The position numbers and the translations under genes were made by a program. This document shows, one piece after another, positions 1 to 9,500 of a stretch of 64,000 nt of DNA (position 1 is the stretch's first letter; every line of letters begins with the position of its first letter). The DNA lies in NCBI GenBank assembly GCA_020638955.1, contig JACKHO010000003.1, positions 124,001-188,000 of the forward strand. Reading direction: 5' to 3'. Below the pieces are notes generated by a model. It was not told the DNA's origin and ran no database searches. It was given only the letters and a program-made list of their open reading frames with translations. The stretch comes from Planctomycetaceae bacterium (GTDB lineage Bacteria > Planctomycetota > Planctomycetia > Planctomycetales > Planctomycetaceae).

Positions 1-92
1 ATTTCGTAGGGCCCCGCATTCTCTGGAATAATGAATATGGTCATTGTTCACGCTCTCACACTCAATTGCAGTGGCGACCCGTAATTGACCAT

Positions 93-117
93 GCGGCTTA
101 GCGGAAGCTTCGCCCTC
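93..117. repeat. Half-copy of the RAYT-associated hairpin repeat
   Basis: The stretch matches the right arm of the three hairpin elements found at 22.3-23.5 kb (shared core gcggct-y-a...agcttcgccct). The left arm (gggcgaggctc core) is absent in the 92 bases before it. It is probably a decayed or solo copy of the same repeat family, just downstream of the DUF58 gene stop on the minus strand. Confidence 0.5.
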
Positions 118-132
118 ACGTAAGGTGACGAC

Positions 133-1029
<897 letters not shown>

Positions 1030-1197
1030 GTTGGGCAACTAGACCGAGTGGGACGTTCCTACTGATTACGTACAAGGTGGACGAAACGACAGGTGAATCT
1101 CAGGAAGCAGTCCATACGCAGGAACACAGACAGGAATGTCTGTGCCCCCCTTGTTGGACACTGTTTCCGAAAATGCATCATACGTGGGAAGGCCCCT

Positions 1198-1821
1198 TCA
1201 GGAAAACATGGTCTTCAACTTGGAGAGAAAGGCGTCAACCTGTGGCTCCGGCCCAGCTCCCAGATTGCAGTGCGTGCCGTCCTGCGTCCATTCGCACATC
1301 ATAGTTGTCGTGTTGCCTTCCAGGTTGATGGAGCGTTCGAGCGTGAAGTAACGGGCTGAGGCGGCTTTCATCGCTTCCGGGGTGAGGTCGGTTGTTTGCA
1401 ATATGATGGCCACGAAGTAGGCCTCGGGCGGAGCAACTGGTGCTGGCATTTCAACAACAGCGACGGGCATGCCGTCGATTCGTTTGCGGTGGACGGTCCA
1501 GTCTCCGAACTCCCCAATTGGCTCACCGTTCTGTTCACACCACGCGTTGACCTGCTTGGCGAGGTCATCAAGAAACTGCGACGCCTTCTCGTTTCCCAGG
1601 ATTGCGATGGTTGCTGCAGGTTCGGCCTCCGCATGTTGTCGCAGAGCCACATGCGCAAAGGCATAGTGCCAACTGCGACGCCCGAGCGCAATGGAATCGG
1701 ACTCTGAACCCAAGGCCCCGCCATTATTTGCTGCCCCGGCATGTGATGCTGGTCTGTATTTTGGAGGAACGGGATCAGGTGTCTCGTCGAACAGATTTCG
1801 CAACCAGCGGAACATATGCAA
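1198..1821 (-). CDS. Hypothetical protein
   Basis: I do not recognise this 207-residue protein. It starts at ATG 1821 with an AGGTG Shine-Dalgarno sequence six bases upstream; a second ATG two codons later is possible. The first 50 residues are polar and Gly/Ala-rich (low complexity). The remaining ~150 look like one folded alpha/beta domain with a conserved-looking WTVHRKRIDG stretch and a MMCEWTQDGTHC segment. There is no signal peptide or membrane helix, so it is probably cytoplasmic. It sits alone between the DUF58 gene (same strand, 168 bp downstream) and divergent uvrB. Confidence 0.6.
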   Translation of the reverse strand: MHMFRWLRNLFDETPDPVPPKYRPASHAGAANNGGALGSESDSIALGRRSWHYAFAHVALRQHAEAEPAATIAILGNEKASQFLDDLAKQVNAWCEQNGEPIGEFGDWTVHRKRIDGMPVAVVEMPAPVAPPEAYFVAIILQTTDLTPEAMKAASARYFTLERSINLEGNTTTMMCEWTQDGTHCNLGAGPEPQVDAFLSKLKTMFS

Positions 1822-1955
1822 TCACCTGAGACCTGAAGTGCCTTATCGAATCGGGGCGGCTGTCTCGCCGTCCCGTTAGCTGAAGTCTACACTCTGTGGC
1901 GAATCCTCGACAGATGCCCGCCTTGCTGGCGTTCGTTGCTCACCCCAACTTGACC

Positions 1956-4046
1956 ATGCCTGAATTTCGTCTCCATTCCGAATTCGCACCCGCTGGTGAT
2001 CAGCCTGCGGCCATTGAGTCGTTGACGAGGGGGCTCACCGAAGGGAAACGGTCGCAGGTGCTGCTGGGGGCAACCGGGACGGGCAAGACGTTTACCATGG
2101 CGAACGTCATTGCGAATGTGCAGCGCCCAGCCTTGGTACTCGCACACAACAAAACGCTGGCAGCCCAGCTGTATTCAGAGTTCACTGAGTTCTTCCCAGA
2201 GAATGCGGTCGCCTACTTTGTCAGCTACTACGACTACTACCAGCCCGAGGCGTACATCCCGCAGCGGGACATCTATATTGAGAAGGATTCCTCAATCAAC
2301 GAGGAAATTGATCGCTTGCGACTACTGGCGACGAGCGCATTGGCGACGCGGCGGGATGTCATTGTCGTGGCCAGCGTGTCGTGCATTTACGGTCTAGGAT
2401 CGCCGAAAGACTATCTGGAAATGATGGTCCCGCTTCACGTGGGGAAGGTAATTCCTCGCGACGAACTGCTGCTGAAGCTCGTCGACATTCAGTACGAGCG
2501 AAACGACATCGACTTCCAGCGCAGTCGGTTTCGGGTGCGGGGTGATGTCATCGAGGTCTGGCCCGCGTACGAAGAATTCGCCTACCGCATTGAAATGTGG
2601 GGTGATGAAATCGAGCGGCTTTCGATTATTGATCCCATCTCGGGCGTGGGGGAAAAGCCGCAGAACGATTTGTACATCTACCCCGCCAAGCACTTTGTGT
2701 TGCCGCAGAGCCGCATCAACGAGGCGCTGGATGAGATCGAGGGAGAGCTGCATCAGCAGTTGGCGAAGTTTCAGCAGGAGGGGAAACTGCTGGAGGCTCA
2801 GCGATTGTCGGCGCGGACGCGGCACGACATCGAAATGATGAAGGAGTTGGGCTATTGCCCGGGGATCGAGAACTATTCGCGGGCTCTCGCCAAACGAAAA
2901 AAGGGGGAGCCGCCGTTTACGCTCTACGACTTCTTCCCCGAAGATTTTCTGATGTTTGTCGACGAGTCGCATCAAACTGTGCCGCAAATTCGTGCGATGT
3001 TCAATGGCGACCAGGCTCGTAAGAAGACGCTGGTCGAACACGGATTCCGTTTGCCCATGGCCCTCGACAACCGACCGCTCAAGTTTGAAGAGTGGGACAA
3101 GCGACGCGATCAGGCGATTTTCGTTTCGGCCACTCCTTCCGACTGGGAACTGGAAGCGGCGGAAGGGGAGATCGTTCAGCAAATCATCCGGCCGACTGGT
3201 CTGGTGGATCCCGAAATTGAAATCCGCTCGGCCCGGGGTCAGGTGCCGCATTTGATTGAGCAGATCAGAGAACGGAGTCAGGTCGGCGAACGGACATTGG
3301 TCACCACGTTGACGAAGCGCCTTTCCGAAGATTTGGTAACCTACTTGAAGGAAGAAGGGATTCGCTGCGAGTGGTTGCACAGTGAATTGGATGCCATCGA
3401 GCGAGTCGAAGTTCTGCGTGAATTGCGAGAAGGGAAGTTCGATGCGGTCATTGGAGTGAACCTGCTGCGCGAAGGCTTGGATCTGCCCGAAGTTTCACTC
3501 GTGTGCATTCTCGATGCCGACAAGGAAGGCTTTCTGCGGAGTGAGACGAGTCTCATTCAGACCATTGGTAGGTCGGCGAGAAACGTCAATTCGAAAGTCA
3601 TTCTGTATGCCGACAAAGTGACGCCGAGCATGCAAAAGGCAATTGACGAAACGCAACGACGCCGCACCATTCAGTTGGAATACAACGAGAAGCATGGCAT
3701 TACGCCGGAGACGGTGAAGAAGGCCATCAAACGCGGCATCGAAGATGAAATTGCGGCTCGGAAAATCGAGCAACAGGCGACTGGTGACACTGACGAAACT
3801 CAGTACATCACGCGCGAATTCATCAACGAACTCGAGGCGGAAATGCTCGTGGCCGCGGAGAATCTGGAGTTTGAGCGAGCAGCGAATTTGCGGGATCGCA
3901 TCCTCGAGTTGAAGTCACAAATGGAATCGGGCGGATCGCGGATTGCTGTTAACAAGGAAGATCAATCCAAGTTTGCCAAACCTGGCGGTGGTCGACGTGG
4001 CAAAAAGTCTCGTGGCGATAAACGGTCCAAACGCCCGGGAAGATAG
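1956..4046 (+). CDS. uvrB: UvrABC system protein B (excision nuclease helicase subunit)
   Basis: UvrB is the DNA-damage-verifying helicase subunit of nucleotide excision repair, partnering UvrA and UvrC. The 696-residue product shows Walker A GATGTGKTFTMANVI, the beta-hairpin region YYDYYQPEAYIPQRD with the following IEKDSSINEEIDRLR, the helicase motif region GVNLLREGLDLPEVSLV and QTIGRSARN, and a C-terminal UVR motif (EAEMLVAAENLEFERAANLRD), the UvrC-contact domain. The tail is short and Lys/Arg/Gly-rich. The frame is open back to a GTG at 1896, but the ATG at 1956 begins the family-typical N-terminus (MPEFRLHSEFAPAGDQP). comB follows after 28 bp on the same strand and is probably co-transcribed. 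Confidence 0.97.
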   Translation: MPEFRLHSEFAPAGDQPAAIESLTRGLTEGKRSQVLLGATGTGKTFTMANVIANVQRPALVLAHNKTLAAQLYSEFTEFFPENAVAYFVSYYDYYQPEAYIPQRDIYIEKDSSINEEIDRLRLLATSALATRRDVIVVASVSCIYGLGSPKDYLEMMVPLHVGKVIPRDELLLKLVDIQYERNDIDFQRSRFRVRGDVIEVWPAYEEFAYRIEMWGDEIERLSIIDPISGVGEKPQNDLYIYPAKHFVLPQSRINEALDEIEGELHQQLAKFQQEGKLLEAQRLSARTRHDIEMMKELGYCPGIENYSRALAKRKKGEPPFTLYDFFPEDFLMFVDESHQTVPQIRAMFNGDQARKKTLVEHGFRLPMALDNRPLKFEEWDKRRDQAIFVSATPSDWELEAAEGEIVQQIIRPTGLVDPEIEIRSARGQVPHLIEQIRERSQVGERTLVTTLTKRLSEDLVTYLKEEGIRCEWLHSELDAIERVEVLRELREGKFDAVIGVNLLREGLDLPEVSLVCILDADKEGFLRSETSLIQTIGRSARNVNSKVILYADKVTPSMQKAIDETQRRRTIQLEYNEKHGITPETVKKAIKRGIEDEIAARKIEQQATGDTDETQYITREFINELEAEMLVAAENLEFERAANLRDRILELKSQMESGGSRIAVNKEDQSKFAKPGGGRRGKKSRGDKRSKRPGR

Positions 4047-4074
4047 TCTGTTTCAACGATTTGAAATTTGCGTC

Positions 4075-4797
4075 ATGAATCTCTCCGTTCATTTGCTGCC
4101 CTCACTCATGTCTGCACCTGTGCCTGCAGGGCATGTGGCCGTGCTCGTTGACATTTTGCGGGCTTCGACAACGATTACCCACGCATTTGCACACGGCGTG
4201 AACGAAGTATTGCCATGCCAGACCGTTGAAGCCGCTTTGACGCGAGCAGAGTCGTTGCCCGAACGTCCTCTGCTGGGTGGTGAGCGCAAGGCCGTGTTAA
4301 TTCCTGGATTTGACTTGGATAACTCACCGTTCAGCTATACGCGCGAACGTGTGTCAGGAAAAACGGCGGTCTTTACGACGACCAATGGCACGCGCGTATT
4401 GAATCAGTGCCGCGAGGCTGCTGAGGTGCTGGTGGGAGCGTTCGTGAATCGCGAGGCAGTTGCTGATCGACTTCGCAGCGAGTCGCGACCGATTCACATT
4501 ATTTGCGCGGGGACCGACGGGTTTCTTACGGCCGAGGACATTTTGTTCGCAGGGGCATTGGCGACTGATTTGTTGCCCGCTCCGGAATCAGCGGACGTGC
4601 AGACGCAGCTCGCGCTCGATTTCTGGCAACGTCATGGGAAGAGCGACGATTTTCGCAGGACGATGATGCAAAGTCGCGGTGGACAAAACCTTTGCGCCTT
4701 GGGGAAAGAGCAGGACGTCGAGTACGCCATGACGCAAAATCAGTTCGATGTCGTCCCGCTGTGGACGCCGGAATCTGACCGGTTCTCGGCAAGCTGA
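4075..4797 (+). CDS. comB: 2-phosphosulfolactate phosphatase (ComB family)
   Basis: ComB removes phosphate from 2-phosphosulfolactate to give sulfolactate. In methanogens this is an early coenzyme M step; in many bacteria it supplies or processes sulfolactate. The 240-residue protein shows the family pattern: VLVDILRASTTITHA near the N-terminus, LLGGERKAVLIPGFDLDNSP, TTNGTRVL, and ICAGTDGFLTAEDILFAGAL. The ORF extends upstream inside the uvrB 3' end (to 3943), but the ATG at 4075 gives the normal family length. The short gap from uvrB suggests co-transcription. No other coenzyme M or sulfolactate gene (comA, comC) is in the window, so the physiological role is inferred from family only. Confidence 0.88.
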   Translation: MNLSVHLLPSLMSAPVPAGHVAVLVDILRASTTITHAFAHGVNEVLPCQTVEAALTRAESLPERPLLGGERKAVLIPGFDLDNSPFSYTRERVSGKTAVFTTTNGTRVLNQCREAAEVLVGAFVNREAVADRLRSESRPIHIICAGTDGFLTAEDILFAGALATDLLPAPESADVQTQLALDFWQRHGKSDDFRRTMMQSRGGQNLCALGKEQDVEYAMTQNQFDVVPLWTPESDRFSAS

Positions 4798-4834
4798 CGA
4801 CAATTCTTGAGCGAAAATCCTCGAAAAACTCGTA

Positions 4835-4864
4835 TTGAGCGATTTTCACAAAGCGGCGTATATT
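4835..4864 (+). promoter_or_regulatory. Candidate sigma70-type promoter for the PstS-like gene
   Basis: TTGAGC (4835-4840) and TATATT (4859-4864) are separated by 18 bases, matching the -35/-10 consensus at 4/6 and 5/6 positions. It lies just after the comB stop and about 180 bases before the PstS-like start, which would give a long 5' leader. Prediction by eye only. Confidence 0.3.
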
Positions 4865-5046
4865 GCCGTTGATGTGGGGTTTTCGGTCATTTTCGAAGGC
4901 CCAGAGTCGAGTTGTTCATTGGTCAGGATGCTGTGGCATTCGGGGGGATGAACAGCGTTGCAGGCCATATCACAAGACATTTGGTTGCTCAATTCAGTCG
5001 GGATTGCCCGCACGAGCCAGCCGTCACCCAAGGAGGGAATCGTACA

Positions 5047-6015
5047 ATGAAGTCGCATGGATGGAAGTTGCTCGTAGCGCTGGTCGCAATTGCGGGCGTG
5101 GCAAATGGTCAAGGGGCTGTCGACCCTAGTTTGAATCCCTATCGGGTTCCATTGGAGCCGGTCAAAGGGAAGATTAAGCTCGTGGGTTCGCTCACTATGG
5201 CTCATCTCGGTGCCAGCTGGGCCGATAACTTCCGCAAGCTGAATCCCGGTGTGGAAGTTGAAATCGAAGTGAAAGGTGCGGTCAACGCCGTTTCTTCTGT
5301 CATCGATGGTGATGCCGATTTCGGCATGATGAGCCGCACAATTACAAACGAGGAAGTGCAGGCGTTCCAGCAGAAATTTGGCTACCCACCGACCGTGTTG
5401 ACACCTTCGCTGGAGCCGCTGGCCATTTTTGTCCACAAGGATAATCCCATTCAAAGCCTGACGCTCGCACAAGTCGACCAGATTTACTCTGCGAGTCTAA
5501 AGCGAGGTGCCAAAGCCACTGCCAAAACATGGGGTGATGTTGGGGTCACTGGCGAATGGGCGAAAATGCCCATCATTCCGCTCGGTCGTTCGGCAACGAC
5601 TGGCTCTCAGGTCTTCATGCAACAGGCCGTGCTTGGCGGCGGTGAATTCCGCGCCGACCTGGCTGCAGCACCCAGCAACCTCGACTTGGTCCAAGCTGTT
5701 GGCAGCAACAAGGGAGCCGTTGGATTCGCCGGTTCGACGAATCTTGTTGCTGAAGTGAAGGCGGTTCCCATTGCCTGGCGCGAAGGCGAGCAGGCATTCA
5801 GCATTGAGATGGCTAACTATCCACTGGTTCGTCCGCTCCAGTTCGTTGTTAACCATCCGCCTGGAAAACCCCTTTCGAATGAGCAAAGTGAATTCCTGAA
5901 GTATGTATTCAGCCAGCAGGGTCAACAGGTTGTGGTCATTGGTGGCCTCCTGTCCGTCCCTTCACGGCCTGCTCAAATCGCTCTGGATGCCGTGGGCATT
6001 CACGCTGTGAACTAA
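5047..6015 (+). CDS. PstS-like substrate-binding protein (periplasmic)
   Basis: The 322-residue product starts at ATG 5047, after an AAGGAGGGAA Shine-Dalgarno sequence, with a signal peptide (KLLVALVAIAGVANG). The mature part has the layout of PstS-like periplasmic binding proteins (PBP-like 2 family): an oxyanion-binding start KLVGSLTMAHLG, GDADFGMMSR, EPLAIFVHKDNPI, then GRSATTGSQVFMQQ and NKGAVGFAG. In true phosphate-binding PstS the first loop and the R..SGT loop contact phosphate; both are altered here, so the ligand may be phosphate or another oxyanion. No pstCAB or phoU genes are adjacent, making it an orphan binding protein. The following gene (6141) encodes another secreted protein but is separated by a likely terminator. 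Confidence 0.8.
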   Translation: MKSHGWKLLVALVAIAGVANGQGAVDPSLNPYRVPLEPVKGKIKLVGSLTMAHLGASWADNFRKLNPGVEVEIEVKGAVNAVSSVIDGDADFGMMSRTITNEEVQAFQQKFGYPPTVLTPSLEPLAIFVHKDNPIQSLTLAQVDQIYSASLKRGAKATAKTWGDVGVTGEWAKMPIIPLGRSATTGSQVFMQQAVLGGGEFRADLAAAPSNLDLVQAVGSNKGAVGFAGSTNLVAEVKAVPIAWREGEQAFSIEMANYPLVRPLQFVVNHPPGKPLSNEQSEFLKYVFSQQGQQVVVIGGLLSVPSRPAQIALDAVGIHAVN

Positions 6016-6037
6016 TTGATCTCACATCTTGTTGGTG

Positions 6038-6088
6038 GTGCGATGGGCGCCCATTGTCGAAGCACGCCATCGCACTCCAACGTTTTTC
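6038..6088 (+). terminator. Probable Rho-independent terminator
   Basis: A 9-bp stem, GTGCGATGG (6038-6046) with CCATCGCAC (6067-6075), is followed eight bases later by TTTTTCTT. The loop contains a perfect 12-base palindrome ATGGGCGCCCAT (6043-6054 region). It lies 22 bases after the PstS-like stop. The gap between stem and T-run is longer than ideal. Confidence 0.4.
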
Positions 6089-6140
6089 TTGAACATCACG
6101 GTCCGGTCTGGACCGAAACATTGCCCACAGGAGCTAGACC

Positions 6141-7556
6141 ATGAAACGGAGTTCTTTTCTGTTCGCGGTGGCAGTCGCGACAGCATCCCTGGGCGGACTT
6201 ACCGCCTCATATGGCATTGACATTGCCCCCAATAATTCGAATCCCAATACGAATTCGAACAACAACTACGCACCAACGCCCGGACCATATTCAGGCAGCA
6301 TGTCCGTCGATCCTTACGGATTCGGTTCCACTGCTCCCACGAATGGTGCGGCTCAGGACCCATTCTTCAATCCGCAGAACTATTTCGTACCTGTTCCACA
6401 AATGCAGGGACAGGGAACCAACAACGGAACGGTGTTGCCGAACGCAAGTGTTTTCACTCCGACAACACCTTCGACCGTACCTACCAACACGGTGCCAAAC
6501 CCCGCACCAGCCACCTACCCCAACGAAAACCTCACTTCGCGTGACCGCATTGCACCGCAGTACAACCCCGGTGGAGTGCAGACGAGCAGCCGTCGCTGGC
6601 GTTTAGGGGTTTACTCCCGCGACACCGACACCGGCGTTCGTATTGAACAAATTATCCAGGCCTCTGCTGCTGACCGTGCTCGCCTTGAAGCCAAAGACGT
6701 CATTATCGCCGTTAATGGCTATCAGGTCGGCTGGGTTGGCGGAGCACTCTACGATTGCAGTACCGAGTTTGAACGTCGTGCGGACAACGATGGCTGGGTC
6801 TCGCTGCTGGTCCAGAATCATCGTGATGGCAGCCTGGTCAATGTGCCACTGCAACTGGAATCCCGCATGCAAAGCATTCAGGGATCTCTTGGCCTCGATG
6901 GTCGCCAACTTCCACAAGACGCCATTGTGCAGGTGGAACTTCGCGAAATCGTTCGCCCTGAAGCACCTCCTGTTACCGTCGCCAGCGCTCAGGTGGTAGA
7001 CAAGACCAAGTATCCCATGCAGTTCAAGGTCGAGTATGACCCACTGCAGGTGGATTCCCGCCGCAGTTATGTCGTGACGGCCAGTGTAACGCGAAATGGA
7101 CAGTTACTGTACGAGACGCGTCAGAACTACCCGGTCCTTTCACCAGGCCAGCCAAAGCAAATCGCGTTGGCGCTGGAACGAGTCCAAACGGCACCGGGGC
7201 CCATTACGAATCCTCGCACTCCGATGGATCGTAACCAGCAAATGGCACAAATTCAGCGCTGGTTCCGCGAGTATCTCGGCCGCAATCCGAACCAGAACGA
7301 ACTGGCACTGTGGATGCAGGCTTTGGATAGCGGATATACGCTGCCGGACGTTCAGGTTGAGCTGTTAAGCAATAACCAGTTGTTTAATCAACTTAATCGT
7401 GACAAGCAGGCCTACATTACACAACTGCATAAGTTTATGATTGGTCGCGAGCCAACCCCAGAAGAAATGCAGTACTGGCTGGCTCGTTACGAGCAAACAG
7501 GCGGACTCCGCCACGACTTTGCTCGTGACTTCCAGGCAGCCGTTAGTGCTCGCTAG
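6141..7556 (+). CDS. Secreted PDZ + YscW/YbaY-like + DUF4214-like protein
   Basis: This is a 471-residue exported protein with an unusual domain order. After a signal peptide (residues 1-25) comes an Asn/Pro/Thr-rich stretch to about 150. Residues ~153-240 resemble a PDZ domain (RLGVYSRDTDTGVRIEQI, AKDVIIAVNGYQVG). Residues ~246-348 match the YbaY/YscW lipoprotein-chaperone pattern (LPQDAIVQVELREI, QFKVEYDPLQVDSRRSYVV, NYPVLSPG). Residues ~368-450 hold two copies of a DUF4214-like helical motif (YLGRNPNQNELALWMQAL and MIGREPTPEEMQYWLARY). A Shine-Dalgarno sequence (CAGGAG) precedes ATG 6141. PDZ and YscW-like domains bind peptides or act as chaperones, so a periplasmic scaffolding or assembly role is plausible but unproven. 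A strong terminator follows at 7595. Confidence 0.75.
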   Translation: MKRSSFLFAVAVATASLGGLTASYGIDIAPNNSNPNTNSNNNYAPTPGPYSGSMSVDPYGFGSTAPTNGAAQDPFFNPQNYFVPVPQMQGQGTNNGTVLPNASVFTPTTPSTVPTNTVPNPAPATYPNENLTSRDRIAPQYNPGGVQTSSRRWRLGVYSRDTDTGVRIEQIIQASAADRARLEAKDVIIAVNGYQVGWVGGALYDCSTEFERRADNDGWVSLLVQNHRDGSLVNVPLQLESRMQSIQGSLGLDGRQLPQDAIVQVELREIVRPEAPPVTVASAQVVDKTKYPMQFKVEYDPLQVDSRRSYVVTASVTRNGQLLYETRQNYPVLSPGQPKQIALALERVQTAPGPITNPRTPMDRNQQMAQIQRWFREYLGRNPNQNELALWMQALDSGYTLPDVQVELLSNNQLFNQLNRDKQAYITQLHKFMIGREPTPEEMQYWLARYEQTGGLRHDFARDFQAAVSAR

Positions 7557-7594
7557 GTGATAGCAAGCCGTAACTGCGAATTTAATTAAGAAAC

Positions 7595-7639
7595 AGACGC
7601 CGCTGGAGATTCGATTCTCCGGCGGCGTCTTTCTTTTTT
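7595..7639 (+). terminator. Strong, probably bidirectional, Rho-independent terminator
   Basis: A 15-bp stem (7595-7609 with 7616-7630, one G-T pair) and 6-base loop are followed by TTTCTTTTTT on the plus strand, ending the 6141-7556 gene. Read on the minus strand the same stem is followed by GTTTCTTAATTAAATT, so it could also terminate convergent glnS (stop at 7686). Confidence 0.85.
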
Positions 7640-7685
7640 GCGTCAGTGCCTCTTAGTGGTGATGCCCATGCTGGCCAATAACGAG

Positions 7686-9365
7686 TTACTGCGAACTCTT
7701 CTTGGTCCAGGAATCCTTGAGGGTTACCGTGCGATTGAACACAGGCTGCTCGGGGCTTGAGGCCTTGGAGTCGACGACGAAATAGCCAAGTCGCTCAAAC
7801 TGAATGGCTTCACCCGGCACTGCGTCCTTCAGTGATGGCTCCAACTTGCAGTCCTGTAGCTCCACGAGAGACTCAGGGTTCAATGCATCGCGCCAGTTGT
7901 CCCCTTCGGGGATGTCCGCGGGGTTTTCGACGGCCAGCAAGTAGTCGTAAAGGCGTACAGTTGTGTTGATTGCGTGTTCGGCGCTGACCCAGTGAATGGT
8001 GCCTTTGACTTTACGTCCATCCGGCGCATGTCCCCCTTTGGTCTCGGGGTCATATGAGCAGTGGAGTTCTGTGATATTGCCATCAGCGTCTTTGATGACT
8101 TCGTCACAACGGATGAAGTAGCCCCAACGCAAACGGACTTCGCGTCCTGGTGCCAGGCGGAAAAACTTCTTGGGGGCATCTTCGAGAAAGTCGTCCCTTT
8201 CGATGTACAGTTCTCGGCCGAAGGGCACCTGACGCGTCCCCTTGGATTCGTCCTCGGGGTTGTTGACGGCGTCCAGGAGTTCGGATTGTCCTTCGGGATA
8301 GTTGGTTAACACGACCTTAAGCGGATTCAGCACGGCCATGCGGCGTTCGGCTGTCTGGTTCAGCTCATGTCGTAATGAGTTTTCCAGGACGACCATATCT
8401 GTCAGGCCGTTAAATCGAGTGACTCCGATTTCTTTACAGAACGAGCGAATCGAAGACGCTGTATAGCCACGACGGCGGAATCCGCAAATCGTTGGCATGC
8501 GAGGATCATCCCAGCCATCTACGACGCCAGCGTTGACGAGTTCGAGCAGCTTGCGCTTGCTCATCAGGCAGTGTGTTAGATTAAGTCGGGCGAATTCGTA
8601 TTGTCGCGACTTAAAGATCCCGAGTTGCTCAATGAACCAGTCATAGAGCGGGCGATGCGTTTCGAATTCCAGTGTGCAAATTGAATGCGTGATTTCCTCC
8701 AGGGAGTCGCTCTGACCGTGGGCGTAGTCGTACATGGGGTAGATGCACCAGTCATCTCCTGTTCGATGGTGGTGTGCATGCCGAATCCGATACAGCAGTG
8801 GGTCGCGCATAATGAGGTGCGGCGAAGCCATGTCAACTTTGGCCCGCAGCACGTGGGCGCCATCCTCAAACTCGCCTGCTTTCATACGAGCGAAGAGGTC
8901 GAGGTTTTCTTCGACGGTGCGACTGCGGTAAGGGCTTTCTGTGCCGGGAACTGTTGCTGTACCGCGGCCAGCCCGGATTTCTTCCGTCGTCTGACTGTCG
9001 ACGTATGCCAGACCTTTGCGGATTAAGTCACAGGCCCACTCGTAGAGTTGTGGGAAGTAGTCTGAGGCGAAATGGAGTTCATCCCAGTCAAAGCCCAGCC
9101 AGCGGATGTCTTCCTGGATGGACTCGACGTATTCGACGTCTTCCTTCTGGGGGTTGGTGTCGTCGAAACGAAGGTTACATTTGCCGCCAAACTCCTTGGC
9201 AATGCCGAAGTTCAGGCAAATGCTCTTTGCATGACCAATGTGCAGATAACCGTTTGGTTCGGGGGGGAAGCGAGTCTGTACGCGTCCGCCGTGTGTACCA
9301 GCGGCAATGTCGTCGGCGACAATTTGGCGTATGAAATCGAGTTTTGATTCGGTGTCGTCTGACAT
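7686..9365 (-). CDS. glnS: Glutaminyl-tRNA synthetase
   Basis: GlnRS charges tRNA-Gln with glutamine directly. The 559-residue class I enzyme has the HIGH motif within [16 protein letters not shown] (residues 34-49), the KMSKS-equivalent [11 protein letters not shown], and the C-terminal anticodon-binding beta-barrels ([31 protein letters not shown]). Length matches bacterial and eukaryotic GlnRS (~550). Its presence indicates that tRNA-Gln is not charged only through the GatCAB transamidation route, at least for this enzyme. It is transcribed alone; the upstream gene (9501-10478, same strand) is 135 bp away. It converges on the 7595 terminator. Confidence 0.97.
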   Translation of the reverse strand: MSDDTESKLDFIRQIVADDIAAGTHGGRVQTRFPPEPNGYLHIGHAKSICLNFGIAKEFGGKCNLRFDDTNPQKEDVEYVESIQEDIRWLGFDWDELHFASDYFPQLYEWACDLIRKGLAYVDSQTTEEIRAGRGTATVPGTESPYRSRTVEENLDLFARMKAGEFEDGAHVLRAKVDMASPHLIMRDPLLYRIRHAHHHRTGDDWCIYPMYDYAHGQSDSLEEITHSICTLEFETHRPLYDWFIEQLGIFKSRQYEFARLNLTHCLMSKRKLLELVNAGVVDGWDDPRMPTICGFRRRGYTASSIRSFCKEIGVTRFNGLTDMVVLENSLRHELNQTAERRMAVLNPLKVVLTNYPEGQSELLDAVNNPEDESKGTRQVPFGRELYIERDDFLEDAPKKFFRLAPGREVRLRWGYFIRCDEVIKDADGNITELHCSYDPETKGGHAPDGRKVKGTIHWVSAEHAINTTVRLYDYLLAVENPADIPEGDNWRDALNPESLVELQDCKLEPSLKDAVPGEAIQFERLGYFVVDSKASSPEQPVFNRTVTLKDSWTKKSSQ

Positions 9366-9500
9366 GGATCAATTCGTAGAATTGGTTGGAAGGATTGCTG
9401 TGGAGCCAACGGGCGCAGTTGTCCGCAAACGTCGATCATCGCAGATTGTGATCGCACGGCAACAAACCGTGAAGCCACTCGGGCGGGATTTTCGTGAGGT

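Noticed and set aside
2394..3380. 328-residue minus-strand frame inside uvrB
   Set aside because: Antisense shadow of uvrB with no recognisable domain.
7595..7639. tRNA, because of the TTCGATTC sequence
   Set aside because: The sequence is the loop of a terminator hairpin; no acceptor stem or anticodon arm can be drawn.
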